NCBI RefSeq assembly: GCF_006539945.1
Contig: NZ_BJNZ01000005.1
Coordinates: 1-64,000, forward strand
Origin: Cellulosimicrobium cellulans
Lineage (GTDB): Bacteria; Actinomycetota; Actinomycetes; Actinomycetales; Cellulomonadaceae
Reading direction: 5' to 3'
DNA length: 64,000 bases
Part shown: one piece after another, positions 1 to 10,706 of the stretch
Layout: the number at the start of each line of letters is the position of its first letter
Position numbering within the stretch: position 1 is the first letter of the stretch
Program-made: the position numbers and the translations under genes
Notes under the pieces: model-generated
The model's database searches: none
The model's input: only the letters and a program-made list of their open reading frames with translations
Told to the model about the DNA's origin: nothing

Positions 1-215
1 TGTCGGTCGCGCTGCTGCCGGGCCTCGCCGTCGACCCCCGGTACGACGTCGTCGCCCGCCCGCTGCGGGCGCCCTGGACGCGCCCGGTGTACGCCGCGGT
101 GCGCCGCGGCGCCCCGCCCACCGCGGCGACGAGCGTCGTCCTCGCCGGGCTGCGCCGCGTCGCGGCGGACGCGAGGGTCGCGGGCGGGGCCGCGCCCGCC
201 CCGCCGCCGCGGTAG
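1..215 (+). CDS. LysR-family regulator, C-terminal fragment
   Basis: Only the last 70 codons are in the window, read in the frame of base 3 and ending in TAG at 213-215. The fragment contains VALLPGLAV near its start, then a stretch like ARPLRAPWTRPVYAAVRRG, then an Ala/Arg-rich helix. That pattern matches the end of the substrate-binding domain of LysR-type transcriptional regulators, which bind a small effector and control nearby genes. The DNA-binding end lies outside the window, so target and ligand cannot be judged. The family call rests on a short stretch and is moderately secure. Confidence 0.6.
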   Translation, partial: SVALLPGLAVDPRYDVVARPLRAPWTRPVYAAVRRGAPPTAATSVVLAGLRRVAADARVAGGAAPAPPPR

Positions 216-274
216 CGCGCCGACGGGCGCGCCCTACACTGGGCCCAGCACCGCACGACGACGTGGGAGGTCCC

Positions 275-1585
275 GTGTCGCGCACCCTCGCACCGCCGCT
301 GCGCTCGGACGCGCACCCGCGTCGACCCGACGCGCGCCGCGACGCCCGCTCGGTCCGCGCCGCCTACCGGTCGTTCCTCGTCGACGGCGTCCTCCCGCAC
401 GGCGTCCACCCGGTCGTCGCCGACTCGTGGCGCCGGTCCGTGCACAGCGGCGTCGACCCCGAGGGCCCGCGCACGGAGTCGGCGCTCGCCCGCGACGACC
501 TCGTCGCCTACCGCGACGCCCACCCGCTCGCCGGGGTCATGCCCGTGGTGCGCGAGCTCGTCGTCGACGCCGCGGCGGACGACGGCCTCGCCGTCGCCGT
601 GTCCGACGACGCGGGCCGGCTCCTGTGGGTCGAGGGCAGCCGCGCGCTGCGGGGCGCGGTCGAGCGCGTCGGGTTCGTCGAGGGGTCGGTGTGGCGCGAG
701 GAGCGCGTCGGGACCAACGCCCCCGGGACCGCGCTGGCCGCGCGTCGGGCCGTGCAGGTCCTCGGCGCGGAGCACTTCTCCCGTCCCGTCCAGGCGTTCA
801 GCTGCACGGCGGTCCCCATCCACGAGCCCGGGACCGGGCGCGTCCTCGGTGTCCTCGACGTCACCGGCCGCCAGTCGGCGGCCTCGAGCGTCGTCCTCTC
901 GCTCGTGCGGGCCACGGTCCTGAGCCTCGAGCGGGAGCTCGCCCAGCGCGCGTCCGCACCCGGGGCCGGCGGCTCCGGGACCGTCCCTGCCCCGCCGCGC
1001 GACGGCGCACCCGAGCTGTTCGTGCTCGGCATCACGCCCGTGCTCCGCGCGGCGGACGGCCTCGAGCACCGGTTGTCGCTGCGGCACGCCGAGATCCTCG
1101 CGCTCCTCGCCGCGCACCCGCGCGGCCTCTCCGCGGACGAGCTCGCCGTGCTCCTGCACCCCGGCGCGCTCTCGGACGTCACCGTGCGCGCCGAGGTCTC
1201 GCGCCTGCGCCGCGTCGCCGGCCCGCTCCTCGCCGGCTCCCGCCCGTACCGGCTCGCGCGACCCCTGCGGACGGACGCCGACGTCGTGCGCGACCGGCTC
1301 GCGGTCGGCGACGTCCGGGGAGCGGTCGCCGCCTACCGGGGGCCGCTCCTCCCGCGCTCCGGCGCGCCCGCCGTCGAGCACCTGCGCGCCGAGCTCGCGG
1401 CGGAGCTCCGCGCGGCCGTCGTGTCGGCGGGCGACGCCGACGTCCTCGACGCGTGGACCCGCACCGACGACGGCGCCGAGGACCACGCTGCGTGGACGCG
1501 TCTCCAGAGCGTCGCCCACCACGGCAGCCCGCTCTGGGTCCGCGCCCGCGCGCACCTCGACCTCCTCGACGACGAGCTCTCCTGA
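275..1585 (+). CDS. GAF-domain transcriptional regulator of the aldehyde dehydrogenase
   Basis: A 436-residue protein. The N-terminal half (about residues 60-210) looks like a GAF sensory domain of the AcoR-like type, with [20 protein letters not shown] and a downstream [13 protein letters not shown] block. The C-terminal half (about 240-350) has a winged-helix-like segment containing [18 protein letters not shown]. There is no AAA+ or FIS domain, so it is not a sigma-54 activator. GTG at 275 was chosen because GGGAGG at 265-270 precedes it; an in-frame GTG at 263 would contain that ribosome site. It lies 166 bases upstream of the aldehyde dehydrogenase on the same strand. This arrangement is common in actinobacteria and suggests it senses an alcohol or aldehyde signal and controls that gene; the ligand is unknown. 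Confidence 0.75.
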   Translation: MSRTLAPPLRSDAHPRRPDARRDARSVRAAYRSFLVDGVLPHGVHPVVADSWRRSVHSGVDPEGPRTESALARDDLVAYRDAHPLAGVMPVVRELVVDAAADDGLAVAVSDDAGRLLWVEGSRALRGAVERVGFVEGSVWREERVGTNAPGTALAARRAVQVLGAEHFSRPVQAFSCTAVPIHEPGTGRVLGVLDVTGRQSAASSVVLSLVRATVLSLERELAQRASAPGAGGSGTVPAPPRDGAPELFVLGITPVLRAADGLEHRLSLRHAEILALLAAHPRGLSADELAVLLHPGALSDVTVRAEVSRLRRVAGPLLAGSRPYRLARPLRTDADVVRDRLAVGDVRGAVAAYRGPLLPRSGAPAVEHLRAELAAELRAAVVSAGDADVLDAWTRTDDGAEDHAAWTRLQSVAHHGSPLWVRARAHLDLLDDELS

Positions 1586-1605
1586 CCGAGACCTGTCGGG
1601 CGCGC

Positions 1606-1624
1606 GCTGCAACGGTGCTGCAAC
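1606..1624. promoter_or_regulatory. GCTGCAAC direct repeat, candidate operator
   Basis: GCTGCAAC occurs at 1606-1613 and again at 1617-1624, so the two copies are 11 bases apart, close to one helical turn. They lie between the regulator and the aldehyde dehydrogenase it is thought to control. This spacing fits a dimeric activator binding one face of the DNA. Function is inferred from position only. Confidence 0.4.
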
Positions 1625-1646
1625 CCTCGCGTGCCTAGCGTCGTGC

Positions 1647-1704
1647 CACGGCGCGACGAGGCGCCGTGCCGCGCACCGCCGTCGGGCACTCCCCGCCCGA
1701 CGGC
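1647..1704 (+). promoter_or_regulatory. Two hairpins upstream of the aldehyde dehydrogenase
   Basis: CACGGCGC at 1647-1654 pairs with GCGCCGTG at 1661-1668 around a 6-base loop. GCCGTCGGGC at 1678-1687 pairs perfectly with GCCCGACGGC at 1695-1704 around a 7-base loop. Neither is followed by a T-run. They may terminate the regulator transcript, as T-less hairpins often do in actinobacteria, or form the leader of the aldehyde dehydrogenase mRNA. Confidence 0.45.
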
Positions 1705-1751
1705 GAGCTCCCTCAGGGGCGCGGCGAGTCACCACTGCGAGGAGGCAGACG

Positions 1752-3275
<1,524 letters not shown>

Positions 3276-3290
3276 GCGGCGATCCCGTCA

Positions 3291-3356
3291 CCCGTCGAGC
3301 GTGCGGTCGTCGACCGTCCCGTCGTCCTGCGGGGCGACGACCGCACGCTCGACGGG
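3291..3356 (+). terminator. Perfect 22-base-pair hairpin between aldehyde dehydrogenase and DUF779 gene
   Basis: Bases 3291-3312 are exactly complementary to 3335-3356 with a 22-base loop. The stem starts 15 bases after the aldehyde dehydrogenase stop and ends 39 bases before the DUF779 start. There is no T-run. It could terminate most transcripts, stabilise the aldehyde dehydrogenase mRNA, or set the ratio of the two products. Confidence 0.6.
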
Positions 3357-3395
3357 CAGCAGGCACCAGCTCGGCCAGTGCTCCAGGAGGTTCCC

Positions 3396-3845
3396 GTGCT
3401 CGACGACGTCCCCTCGCCCGGCCCGGTCGGCGCGCCACCGGCGCGGGTCGCGCTCACCGACGACGCCGCGGCGCTGCTCGCGCGGCTGCGCCCGGTCCAC
3501 GGCGAGCTCATGTTCCACCAGTCCGGTGGGTGCTGCGACGGGTCGTCGCCCATGTGCTACCCGCAGGGCGACTTCCTGCTCGGCGACGCCGACGTGCACC
3601 TCGGCGACCTGGTCGTCGTCCCGGACGGCGGCGACGAGCCCGGCGCGCCCGGCCCGGGCGGGTTCCGCGTTCCCGTCTGGATGAGCCGCGCCCAGTTCGA
3701 GTACTGGAAGCACACGCACCTGACGATCGACGTCGTGCCCGGCCGGGGCGCCGGGTTCAGCGTCGAGGCGCCGGAGGGCGTGCGGTTCATCATCCGCTCG
3801 CGCCTGCTCACCGACGACGAGTGGGCGGCGCTCGACGTGGCCTAG
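3396..3845 (+). CDS. DUF779 domain protein
   Basis: A 149-residue soluble protein matching the DUF779 family. Key features are FHQSGGCCDGSSPMC (about 35-50, three cysteines plus a histidine that look metal-binding), PVWMSRAQFEYWKHTHLTIDVV and the C-terminal EGVRFIIRSRLLTDDE. The family is almost always encoded beside alcohol or aldehyde dehydrogenases, but its biochemical role is unknown. GTG at 3396 was chosen because AGGAGG sits at 3385-3390, five bases before it; an earlier in-frame GTG at 3378 has no such site. It lies downstream of the aldehyde dehydrogenase, separated from it by a strong hairpin. Confidence 0.85.
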   Translation: MLDDVPSPGPVGAPPARVALTDDAAALLARLRPVHGELMFHQSGGCCDGSSPMCYPQGDFLLGDADVHLGDLVVVPDGGDEPGAPGPGGFRVPVWMSRAQFEYWKHTHLTIDVVPGRGAGFSVEAPEGVRFIIRSRLLTDDEWAALDVA

Positions 3846-3887
3846 GCTGGGGCCACGGCAGCCTGTGACCGGAGGGGAGGCGGCACG

Positions 3888-4172
3888 ATGAACGACCTTC
3901 TCGTCGTCGCGCGCGACCTCGCCTCCGCGCTCACGCTCCTGCTGGGCACGTCGACCCTCACGGCCACGCTCTTCCTCCTCGGCGCCACCGCCCTCGTCGC
4001 GGCCGTGGCCTCCGTGGCCGCGCGCTGGGGCGCACCCCTCGCGCTCGGTGTGGCGGCACGCCCGGCAGGTCGCCTGCGCGACACGGTCGACGTCGGACCT
4101 GCCGTGACGCAGAGCGACCCGGACGCCCCCGGCCGTGCCCGGCCCCGGGCACCCGGCCGACCCCTCGGCTGA
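3888..4172 (+). CDS. DUF6412-like small membrane protein
   Basis: A 94-residue protein with one or two hydrophobic segments (about residues 13-55, rich in Leu, Ala and Val) followed by a basic, proline-rich tail containing DPDAPGRARPRAPGR. The tail motif resembles small actinobacterial DUF6412 proteins that I recall being encoded beside YidC/Oxa1 paralogues, as here. GGAGGGGAGG lies just upstream of the ATG. It probably forms a two-gene unit with the insertase 120 bases downstream. Its role is unknown; the pairing suggests a small partner or substrate of the insertase. Confidence 0.6.
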   Translation: MNDLLVVARDLASALTLLLGTSTLTATLFLLGATALVAAVASVAARWGAPLALGVAARPAGRLRDTVDVGPAVTQSDPDAPGRARPRAPGRPLG

Positions 4173-4292
4173 TCACCCGGCCGAGGTCTCTCCACCGCAC
4201 CCCGCGCGCACGACGCTGCGGTGTGCCCCTGCCTGCCCGGCGCAGGGTGATCGGCGAACGCGTACCCCGCACGTTCGACCGAGGACACCACC

Positions 4293-5078
4293 ATGAACCT
4301 GCTCGACCTCCCGCTCGTCTCCACGGTGCTCGACGCCGCCTACCGCGCCCTGATGGGCCTGTCCGACCTGCTCGAACCCGTCGCCGGAGGCGCTGCGGCC
4401 GCGGCCGCCGTCGTCCTGCTGACGCTCGCCGTCCGCGCGCTGCTCGTCCCTGTCGGCGTCTCGCAGGCCAGGGCCGAGCGCGACCGAGCACGCCTCGCGC
4501 CCCGGCTCGCCGAGCTCCGGCGTCGCCACCGGGACGACCCGCAGAAGCTCCAGCGCGCGACCCTCGACCTCTACGCCGAGGAGGGCACGACGCCGTTCGC
4601 CGGCTGCCTGCCGATGCTCGCCCAGGCGCCTGTGGTCGCCGTCGTCTACGCGCTGTTCCTGCACGCCCAGATCGCCGGTCACGCGAACGCCCTGCTCGGG
4701 CACACGCTCTGGGGTGCGCCGCTCGGCTCGAGCCTCGTCGGCTCGCTCGGCGCGGGTGCGGCGGCCGCCCCGACCCTGGTGGTCACGGGAGGGGTCGTGC
4801 TCCTCATCGCGCTCGTCGGCGAGCTCACGCGCCGGGCGTCCCTGCCCGGCGGTCGCCTCGCCGTGCCGCGGGCGACAACCGGTCCGGGTGCCGCCGGCGC
4901 GGGCCCGCTCGCCGCTCCGGGCCTGCAGAACGCTCTCGGTGCCCTGCAGTTCATGACGGCGGTGATCGCGTGCTTCGTCCCGCTCGCCGCAGGCGTGTAC
5001 CTGCTGGTGACGGTCGCGTGGACGCTCGGGCAGCGGCTCGTCCTGCGTCGTCGGTTCCCGTTCGGGACGGCGGTGTAG
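4293..5078 (+). CDS. yidC: YidC/Oxa1-family membrane insertase paralogue
   Basis: A 261-residue polytopic membrane protein of the YidC/Oxa1/Alb3 family, which inserts and folds proteins in the cytoplasmic membrane. The core is visible as VLLTLAVRALLVPVGVSQ (about residues 45-62) with the conserved Arg in the first core helix. A charged cytoplasmic hairpin follows (RLAPRLAELRRRHRDDPQKLQ), then EEGTTPFAGCLPMLAQAPV (about 95-113), then three further hydrophobic segments. It is shorter than housekeeping YidC and lacks rnpA, rpmH and jag neighbours, so it is a second copy rather than the main insertase. The upstream partner is a small DUF6412-like protein. What it inserts is unknown. Confidence 0.85.
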   Translation: MNLLDLPLVSTVLDAAYRALMGLSDLLEPVAGGAAAAAAVVLLTLAVRALLVPVGVSQARAERDRARLAPRLAELRRRHRDDPQKLQRATLDLYAEEGTTPFAGCLPMLAQAPVVAVVYALFLHAQIAGHANALLGHTLWGAPLGSSLVGSLGAGAAAAPTLVVTGGVVLLIALVGELTRRASLPGGRLAVPRATTGPGAAGAGPLAAPGLQNALGALQFMTAVIACFVPLAAGVYLLVTVAWTLGQRLVLRRRFPFGTAV

Positions 5079-5134
5079 TGCGACGGCGCGGCGGGCCTGG
5101 TCACCGGCCCGCCGCGCGTGCGAAGGTGTCGGGT

Positions 5135-5995
5135 ATGACCGATCTGCTCCCGTACCGCGACGACGCGGACGACGTCGAGGTCCCCCTGCTCGGTGGTGAC
5201 GTGTCGGACGGGGTCGTCCGGCGCGGCGACACCGTCCGCCGTCCGCGCGGCCCGCACAGCCCCGCCGTCGAGGCGTACCTGCTGCACCTGGAGCGCGCGG
5301 GCTTCGAGCGCGCGCCCCGGTTCCTCGGGATCGACGACGACGGCCGGGAGGTCGTGACGTTCCTGCCGGGCGAGATGGGCGGGCGCCCGCCGCACGCGTG
5401 GGCGACCGGCGAGGACGTGCTCGTCCAGCTCGGGGAGTGGCTGCGGGACCTCCACGCGGTGTCGCTCGACGTCGTGCTGCCGGACGGCGTCGCGTGGCCC
5501 GAGCGGGTGCAGTTCCCGGAGGTGCCGGACGTGTTCGACGTGCCGGACGTCGTCGGGCACAACGACCTCACGGTCGAGAACGCGCTGTTCGTCCCGGCCG
5601 GCGACGACCCGGAGGGTCCGCACCGGCTCGTCGGCGTGATCGACTTCGACCTCGCCGCGCCGACCACGCGCCTGCTCGACGTCGCGACGACGCTGCTCTA
5701 CTGGGCGCCGGTCGCGCCGCCGGAGGCGCGACCGGACGTGCTGCGGGACCTCGACGCACCGCGTCGCGCCCGGATCCTCGCGGAGGCGTACGGGTTGGAC
5801 CGGTCCCAGCGGCTCGCGCTGCTCGACGTGCTCGCGCAGCGGTTCGCGCGGAGCTGGTACGCGATGCGGCATGCCGCAAGGGTGCGCGGCGGCGGCTGGC
5901 AGCGCATGTGGGACGACGGGGTGGGGGACCGGATCCACGAGAACGAGGCCTGGTTCGCCGCGCAGCGCGTGGACTTCGTGCACGCGCTGGGCTGA
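5135..5995 (+). CDS. Aminoglycoside phosphotransferase-fold kinase
   Basis: A 286-residue cytoplasmic protein of the APH/choline kinase superfamily. The catalytic loop is HNDLTVEN (about 139-146), with the catalytic Asp and metal-binding Asn, followed by the metal-binding DFD motif in VIDFDLAAPTTRLLDVA (about 168). The N-terminal ATP lobe is short. Such proteins phosphorylate small hydroxyl-bearing molecules; antibiotic resistance is only one of many roles and nothing here points to it. ATG at 5135 follows a weak ribosome site. It stands alone, with a hairpin overlapping its stop codon. Confidence 0.8.
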   Translation: MTDLLPYRDDADDVEVPLLGGDVSDGVVRRGDTVRRPRGPHSPAVEAYLLHLERAGFERAPRFLGIDDDGREVVTFLPGEMGGRPPHAWATGEDVLVQLGEWLRDLHAVSLDVVLPDGVAWPERVQFPEVPDVFDVPDVVGHNDLTVENALFVPAGDDPEGPHRLVGVIDFDLAAPTTRLLDVATTLLYWAPVAPPEARPDVLRDLDAPRRARILAEAYGLDRSQRLALLDVLAQRFARSWYAMRHAARVRGGGWQRMWDDGVGDRIHENEAWFAAQRVDFVHALG

Positions 5996-6040
5996 GCGCA
6001 CGGGGGCGGGGCGTGCTCCGTCCCCCTGCGGCGCGCTCAG
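5992..6040 (+). terminator. Hairpin at the end of the kinase gene
   Basis: CTGAGCGC at 5992-5999, which includes the TGA stop, pairs with GCGCTCAG at 6033-6040. An inner run of G pairs with a run of C. There is no T-run. It lies between converging genes and may serve both. Confidence 0.5.
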
Positions 6041-6075
6041 AGCGCGGCGAACCGCACCCGGGCTCCGGGTGCCGG

Positions 6076-6988
6076 TCAGCTCGCGAGCGGGGCGTCCGCC
6101 GTGAGGTACCAGGGCTCGTAGCCCTCGAGCGAGAGCGTCCACAGCCCGGGCGCGCCCGTGGGGACCGCGAGGCAGACGTTGCCCGACACGGTGTCGTCGG
6201 TGCCGACGAGGCCCGTCCCGACGAGGGCGTCCGGCACGGCGCCGCACTGTCCGTCGACATGGACGCCGTCGTCGCCGACGAAGCCGACGTCGATCGCCCC
6301 CCACGCGCTCACCTGCGAGCTGGGGCCGTAGTACGTGGCGGTCACCGGGACGATCCAGTACTCCGTGCCCTCCGGCGGTGCGACGTTGACGTCGCTGTGC
6401 GCGAGGATCTCCGCGGTCGCCTCGTACGGCGGGTCGAGGAGGACCTCCCACTCCTCGCCGGCGACGGTGTAGCCGTCGAAGAACCACGGGTCGGCCCGCG
6501 TCCCGGAGCCCTCCCACTCGCCCTCGGACCAGTCCTCGTCCGACCAGTCCTCGGACCACTCGTCCTCGACCGGCTCGGTGTACCAGTCGGCGAGACGCCC
6601 GCCCGCGTCGCTCGCGACACCGGCGGCGAAGCCGACGCCGCCGCCCACCGCGAGGCACGTGGCGCCGACGATCAGCCCGACGGCGGTGCGGGACAGACCG
6701 CGGCGCGGCGGGCGGGGGTGGGCCGGGGAGCCCGGCGACGGGGTACGGCGGCCCCGGCCGGAGCGGCCCTGGCGGGAGCGGCCCTGGCGGGACGGGACCG
6801 TGGCCGATGGGCGCCGGACCGGGCCCGATCGGCGACGGCGGCGCGGTGGACTGCGGGGGAGCGTGGTACCCGGGCGTGGGGACCGGAGGCGAGGTCGCTG
6901 GGGGCGCCGTCGGGGCCGGGACAGAGGTAGTCGGCGCGGGGGGCGCTCCCGAGGTCGACTGGCTGGGTGGCGCGAAGGGGTTGGTCAT
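6076..6988 (-). CDS. Proline-rich membrane-anchored protein with an apparent frameshift
   Basis: Two reading frames join into one plausible protein. The N-terminal part starts at ATG 6988 (MTNPFAPPSQSTSG) and runs through about 90 Pro/Gly-rich residues to about 6700. The C-terminal part lies in another frame and has no start codon before the transmembrane helix RTAVGLIVGATCLAVGGGVG. It continues with an acidic linker and an extracytoplasmic domain ending YLTADAPLAS at 6076. A one-base gain (or two-base loss) around 6695-6745, in a GC-rich run, would explain this. The design (Pro-rich cytosolic tail, one helix, external beta domain) is common in actinobacterial envelope proteins, and the outer domain loosely resembles DUF4352. 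It may be a sequencing error or a real pseudogene. Function unknown. Confidence 0.55.
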
Positions 6989-7152
6989 GGCTGCTCCGGG
7001 GTCGTGCGGGCGAGCGCCCGGACGACCGTGTCGCCGTGCGTGGCCGGATGCTCCCACATCTCGGCCTGCCAGCACCAGGAGCGGTAACGACGTGCGACCA
7101 GGGCACGGTCCCGCCGTCGAGCACGCACGACCTGCCGACCACGACATCACCC

Positions 7153-7217
7153 GCCCGCGAGCACGACATGGGGGTCGCTCTTCAGCGGATAACGACCCCC
7201 ATGTCGTGCTCGCGGGC
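7153..7217 (-). terminator. Perfect 25-base-pair hairpin after malate synthase
   Basis: Bases 7153-7177 are exactly complementary to 7193-7217 with a 15-base loop. The stem starts five bases past the malate synthase stop. No T-run follows on the minus strand. It probably acts as an intrinsic T-less terminator or 3' stabiliser. Confidence 0.65.
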
Positions 7218-7221
7218 CCGG

Positions 7222-8976
<1,755 letters not shown>

Positions 8977-8997
8977 GGCGTGCTCCGAAGGTCGATG

Positions 8998-9105
8998 TCG
9001 CGAGGTAGAGCTCTGGTAGGCCGAGGTAGAGCCCTGGTCCCGCGAGGTAGAGGCGTGGTCGTGACCAGGCCTCTACCTCGCGGGACCGCTCCTCTACCTC
9101 GCGAG
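8998..9105 (-). repeat. 21-base tandem repeat with inverted copies between aceA and aceB
   Basis: Direct units end at about 9015, 9036 and 9057 with a 21-base period. Each has the core CGAGGTAGAGC or a close variant. Inverted copies of the core follow at about 9070-9083 and 9091-9105. The units 9036-9054 and 9069-9087 are perfectly complementary over 19 bases and form a hairpin. The same core recurs near 31294-31373, 31640-31690 and 37787-37872. Confidence 0.8.
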
Positions 9106-9110
9106 GGGGC

Positions 9111-10541
9111 TTAGTGGAACTGAGCGGTCTCGGTGGACCCCGCGAGCGCGAGGGTGGCGGCGTCGGGGTTGAGAGCCGTGGCGACCCGGTCGAAGTAGCC
9201 GGTGCCGACCTCCCGCTGGTGGCGGGTGGCGGTGTAGCCGTCGGCCTCGGAGGCGAACTCGGCCTCCTGGAGCTCGACGTAGGCGGACATCGCGCGCTCG
9301 TCGTACCCGCGCGCGAGCTCGAACATGGAGTGCGAGACGGCGTGGAAGCCGGCCAGCGTGATGAACTGGAACGCGTAGCCCATGGCGGCGAGCTCCTTCT
9401 GGAAGCTCGCGATCTGGGCGTCGTCGAGGTGCTTCTTCCAGTTGAACGACGGCGAGCAGTTGTACGCGAGCTTCTTGTCCGGGTACCGCGCGTGGATCGT
9501 CTCGGCGAACGTGCGCGCGAGCTCGAGGTCGGGCTCGCCCGTCTCGACCCAGATGAGGTCGGAGTACGGCGCGTACGCGAGGCCGCGCGCGACGACCGCG
9601 TCGAGGCCCGGGCGCACGCGGTAGAAGCCCTCCGAGGTGCGCTCGCCCATGAGGAACGGGCGGTCGCGCTCGTCGACGTCGGACGTCAGCAGGTCCGCGG
9701 CGAGCGAGTCCGTGCGGGCGATGATGACCGACGGCACGCCCGCGACGTCGGCGGCGAGGCGCGCGGCGTTGAGCGTGCGGATGTGCTGGCTCGTGGGCAC
9801 GAGCACCTTGCCCCCAAGGTGGCCGCACTTCTTCTCCGACGCGAGCTGGTCCTCCCAGTGCACGCCCGCGGCGCCCGCGGCGATCATCGAGTGCATGAGC
9901 TCGTACGCGTTGAGCGGGCCGCCGAACCCGGCCTCGGCGTCGGCGACGATCGGGGCGAGCCAGTCGCGGCGCGGCTCCTTCTCGTCCGACCCGGCGCGCT
10001 CCGCGGTCTCGATCTGGTCCGCGCGCAGGAGCGCGTTGTTGATGCGGCGCACGACGGCGGGCACGGAGTTGGCGGGGTAGAGCGACTGGTCGGGGTACGT
10101 CTGGCCGGACAGGTTGGCGTCGGCCGCGACCTGCCACCCGGACAGGTAGATGGCCTTGAGGCCCGCGCGCACCTGCTGCACGGCCTGGTTGCCGGTGAAC
10201 GCGCCGAGCGCGGCGACCCACTCCTCGGTGTGGATCTGCTCCCAGAGCTTCTCGGCCCCGCGGCGCGCGAGCGTGTGCTCCTCGCGCACCGAGCCGCGCA
10301 GCGCGACGACGTCCTCCGCGGTGTAGTCGCGCTGGAGGCCGGCCCAGCGCGGGTCGCTCGCCCACTGCTCGGCGATCTCGGCCGCCGTCTGGGTCTGGTC
10401 GCCGGGGCGGGGACCGTCGCTCTCGGCGCGGTCCGGGGTGCGGCCCGCGACGTCCGCCGTGGTCGCGACGGCGCCGAGCGGACGGGCGCCGCCCGCGTAC
10501 TCGGACGGGGAGCGGCGGCTGACGATGGTGGGCCTGTTCAC
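9111..10541 (-). CDS. aceA: Isocitrate lyase
   Basis: A 476-residue glyoxylate shunt enzyme that splits isocitrate into succinate and glyoxylate in the cytoplasm. The signature [19 protein letters not shown] holds the catalytic Cys. Also visible are [42 protein letters not shown] (metal and substrate site), IARTDSL and [14 protein letters not shown]. Length is slightly above the usual 430 because of an N-terminal extension of about 45 residues. It is transcribed away from ramB, with a 165-base divergent promoter region, and is followed by aceB. Control by RamB is likely from family knowledge and position. Confidence 0.97.
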   Translation of the reverse strand: MNRPTIVSRRSPSEYAGGARPLGAVATTADVAGRTPDRAESDGPRPGDQTQTAAEIAEQWASDPRWAGLQRDYTAEDVVALRGSVREEHTLARRGAEKLWEQIHTEEWVAALGAFTGNQAVQQVRAGLKAIYLSGWQVAADANLSGQTYPDQSLYPANSVPAVVRRINNALLRADQIETAERAGSDEKEPRRDWLAPIVADAEAGFGGPLNAYELMHSMIAAGAAGVHWEDQLASEKKCGHLGGKVLVPTSQHIRTLNAARLAADVAGVPSVIIARTDSLAADLLTSDVDERDRPFLMGERTSEGFYRVRPGLDAVVARGLAYAPYSDLIWVETGEPDLELARTFAETIHARYPDKKLAYNCSPSFNWKKHLDDAQIASFQKELAAMGYAFQFITLAGFHAVSHSMFELARGYDERAMSAYVELQEAEFASEADGYTATRHQREVGTGYFDRVATALNPDAATLALAGSTETAQFH

Positions 10542-10706
10542 GGGTGCCTCCTGGTGGTGCGCCGGCCCGCTCCGCGCGGACCGGACGGGCCGGTCGGTGG
10601 ACCTCGGCGAGGTCCGTGCTTCGACCTTCCTCCCGCGGGCAACCCCGTCTCAAGCCAGATCCGGCGAAAGAATCGCAGTTCTTCTCTTGTGCGGAAGGAG
10701 TGGCGC
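10542..10706. promoter_or_regulatory. Divergent aceA/ramB promoter region
   Basis: This 165-base gap serves both aceA (leftward) and ramB (rightward). It contains an A/T-richer patch with AAGAA at 10668-10672 and its complement TTCTT at 10679-10683 around TCGCAG, a candidate regulator site. AAGGAG at about 10695-10700 is the ramB ribosome site. I could not find an exact match to the corynebacterial RamB consensus. Confidence 0.4.

Noticed and set aside
5135-5995. Antibiotic resistance gene
   Set aside because: The APH fold is shared by many metabolic kinases, and nothing in motifs or neighbours points to aminoglycosides.
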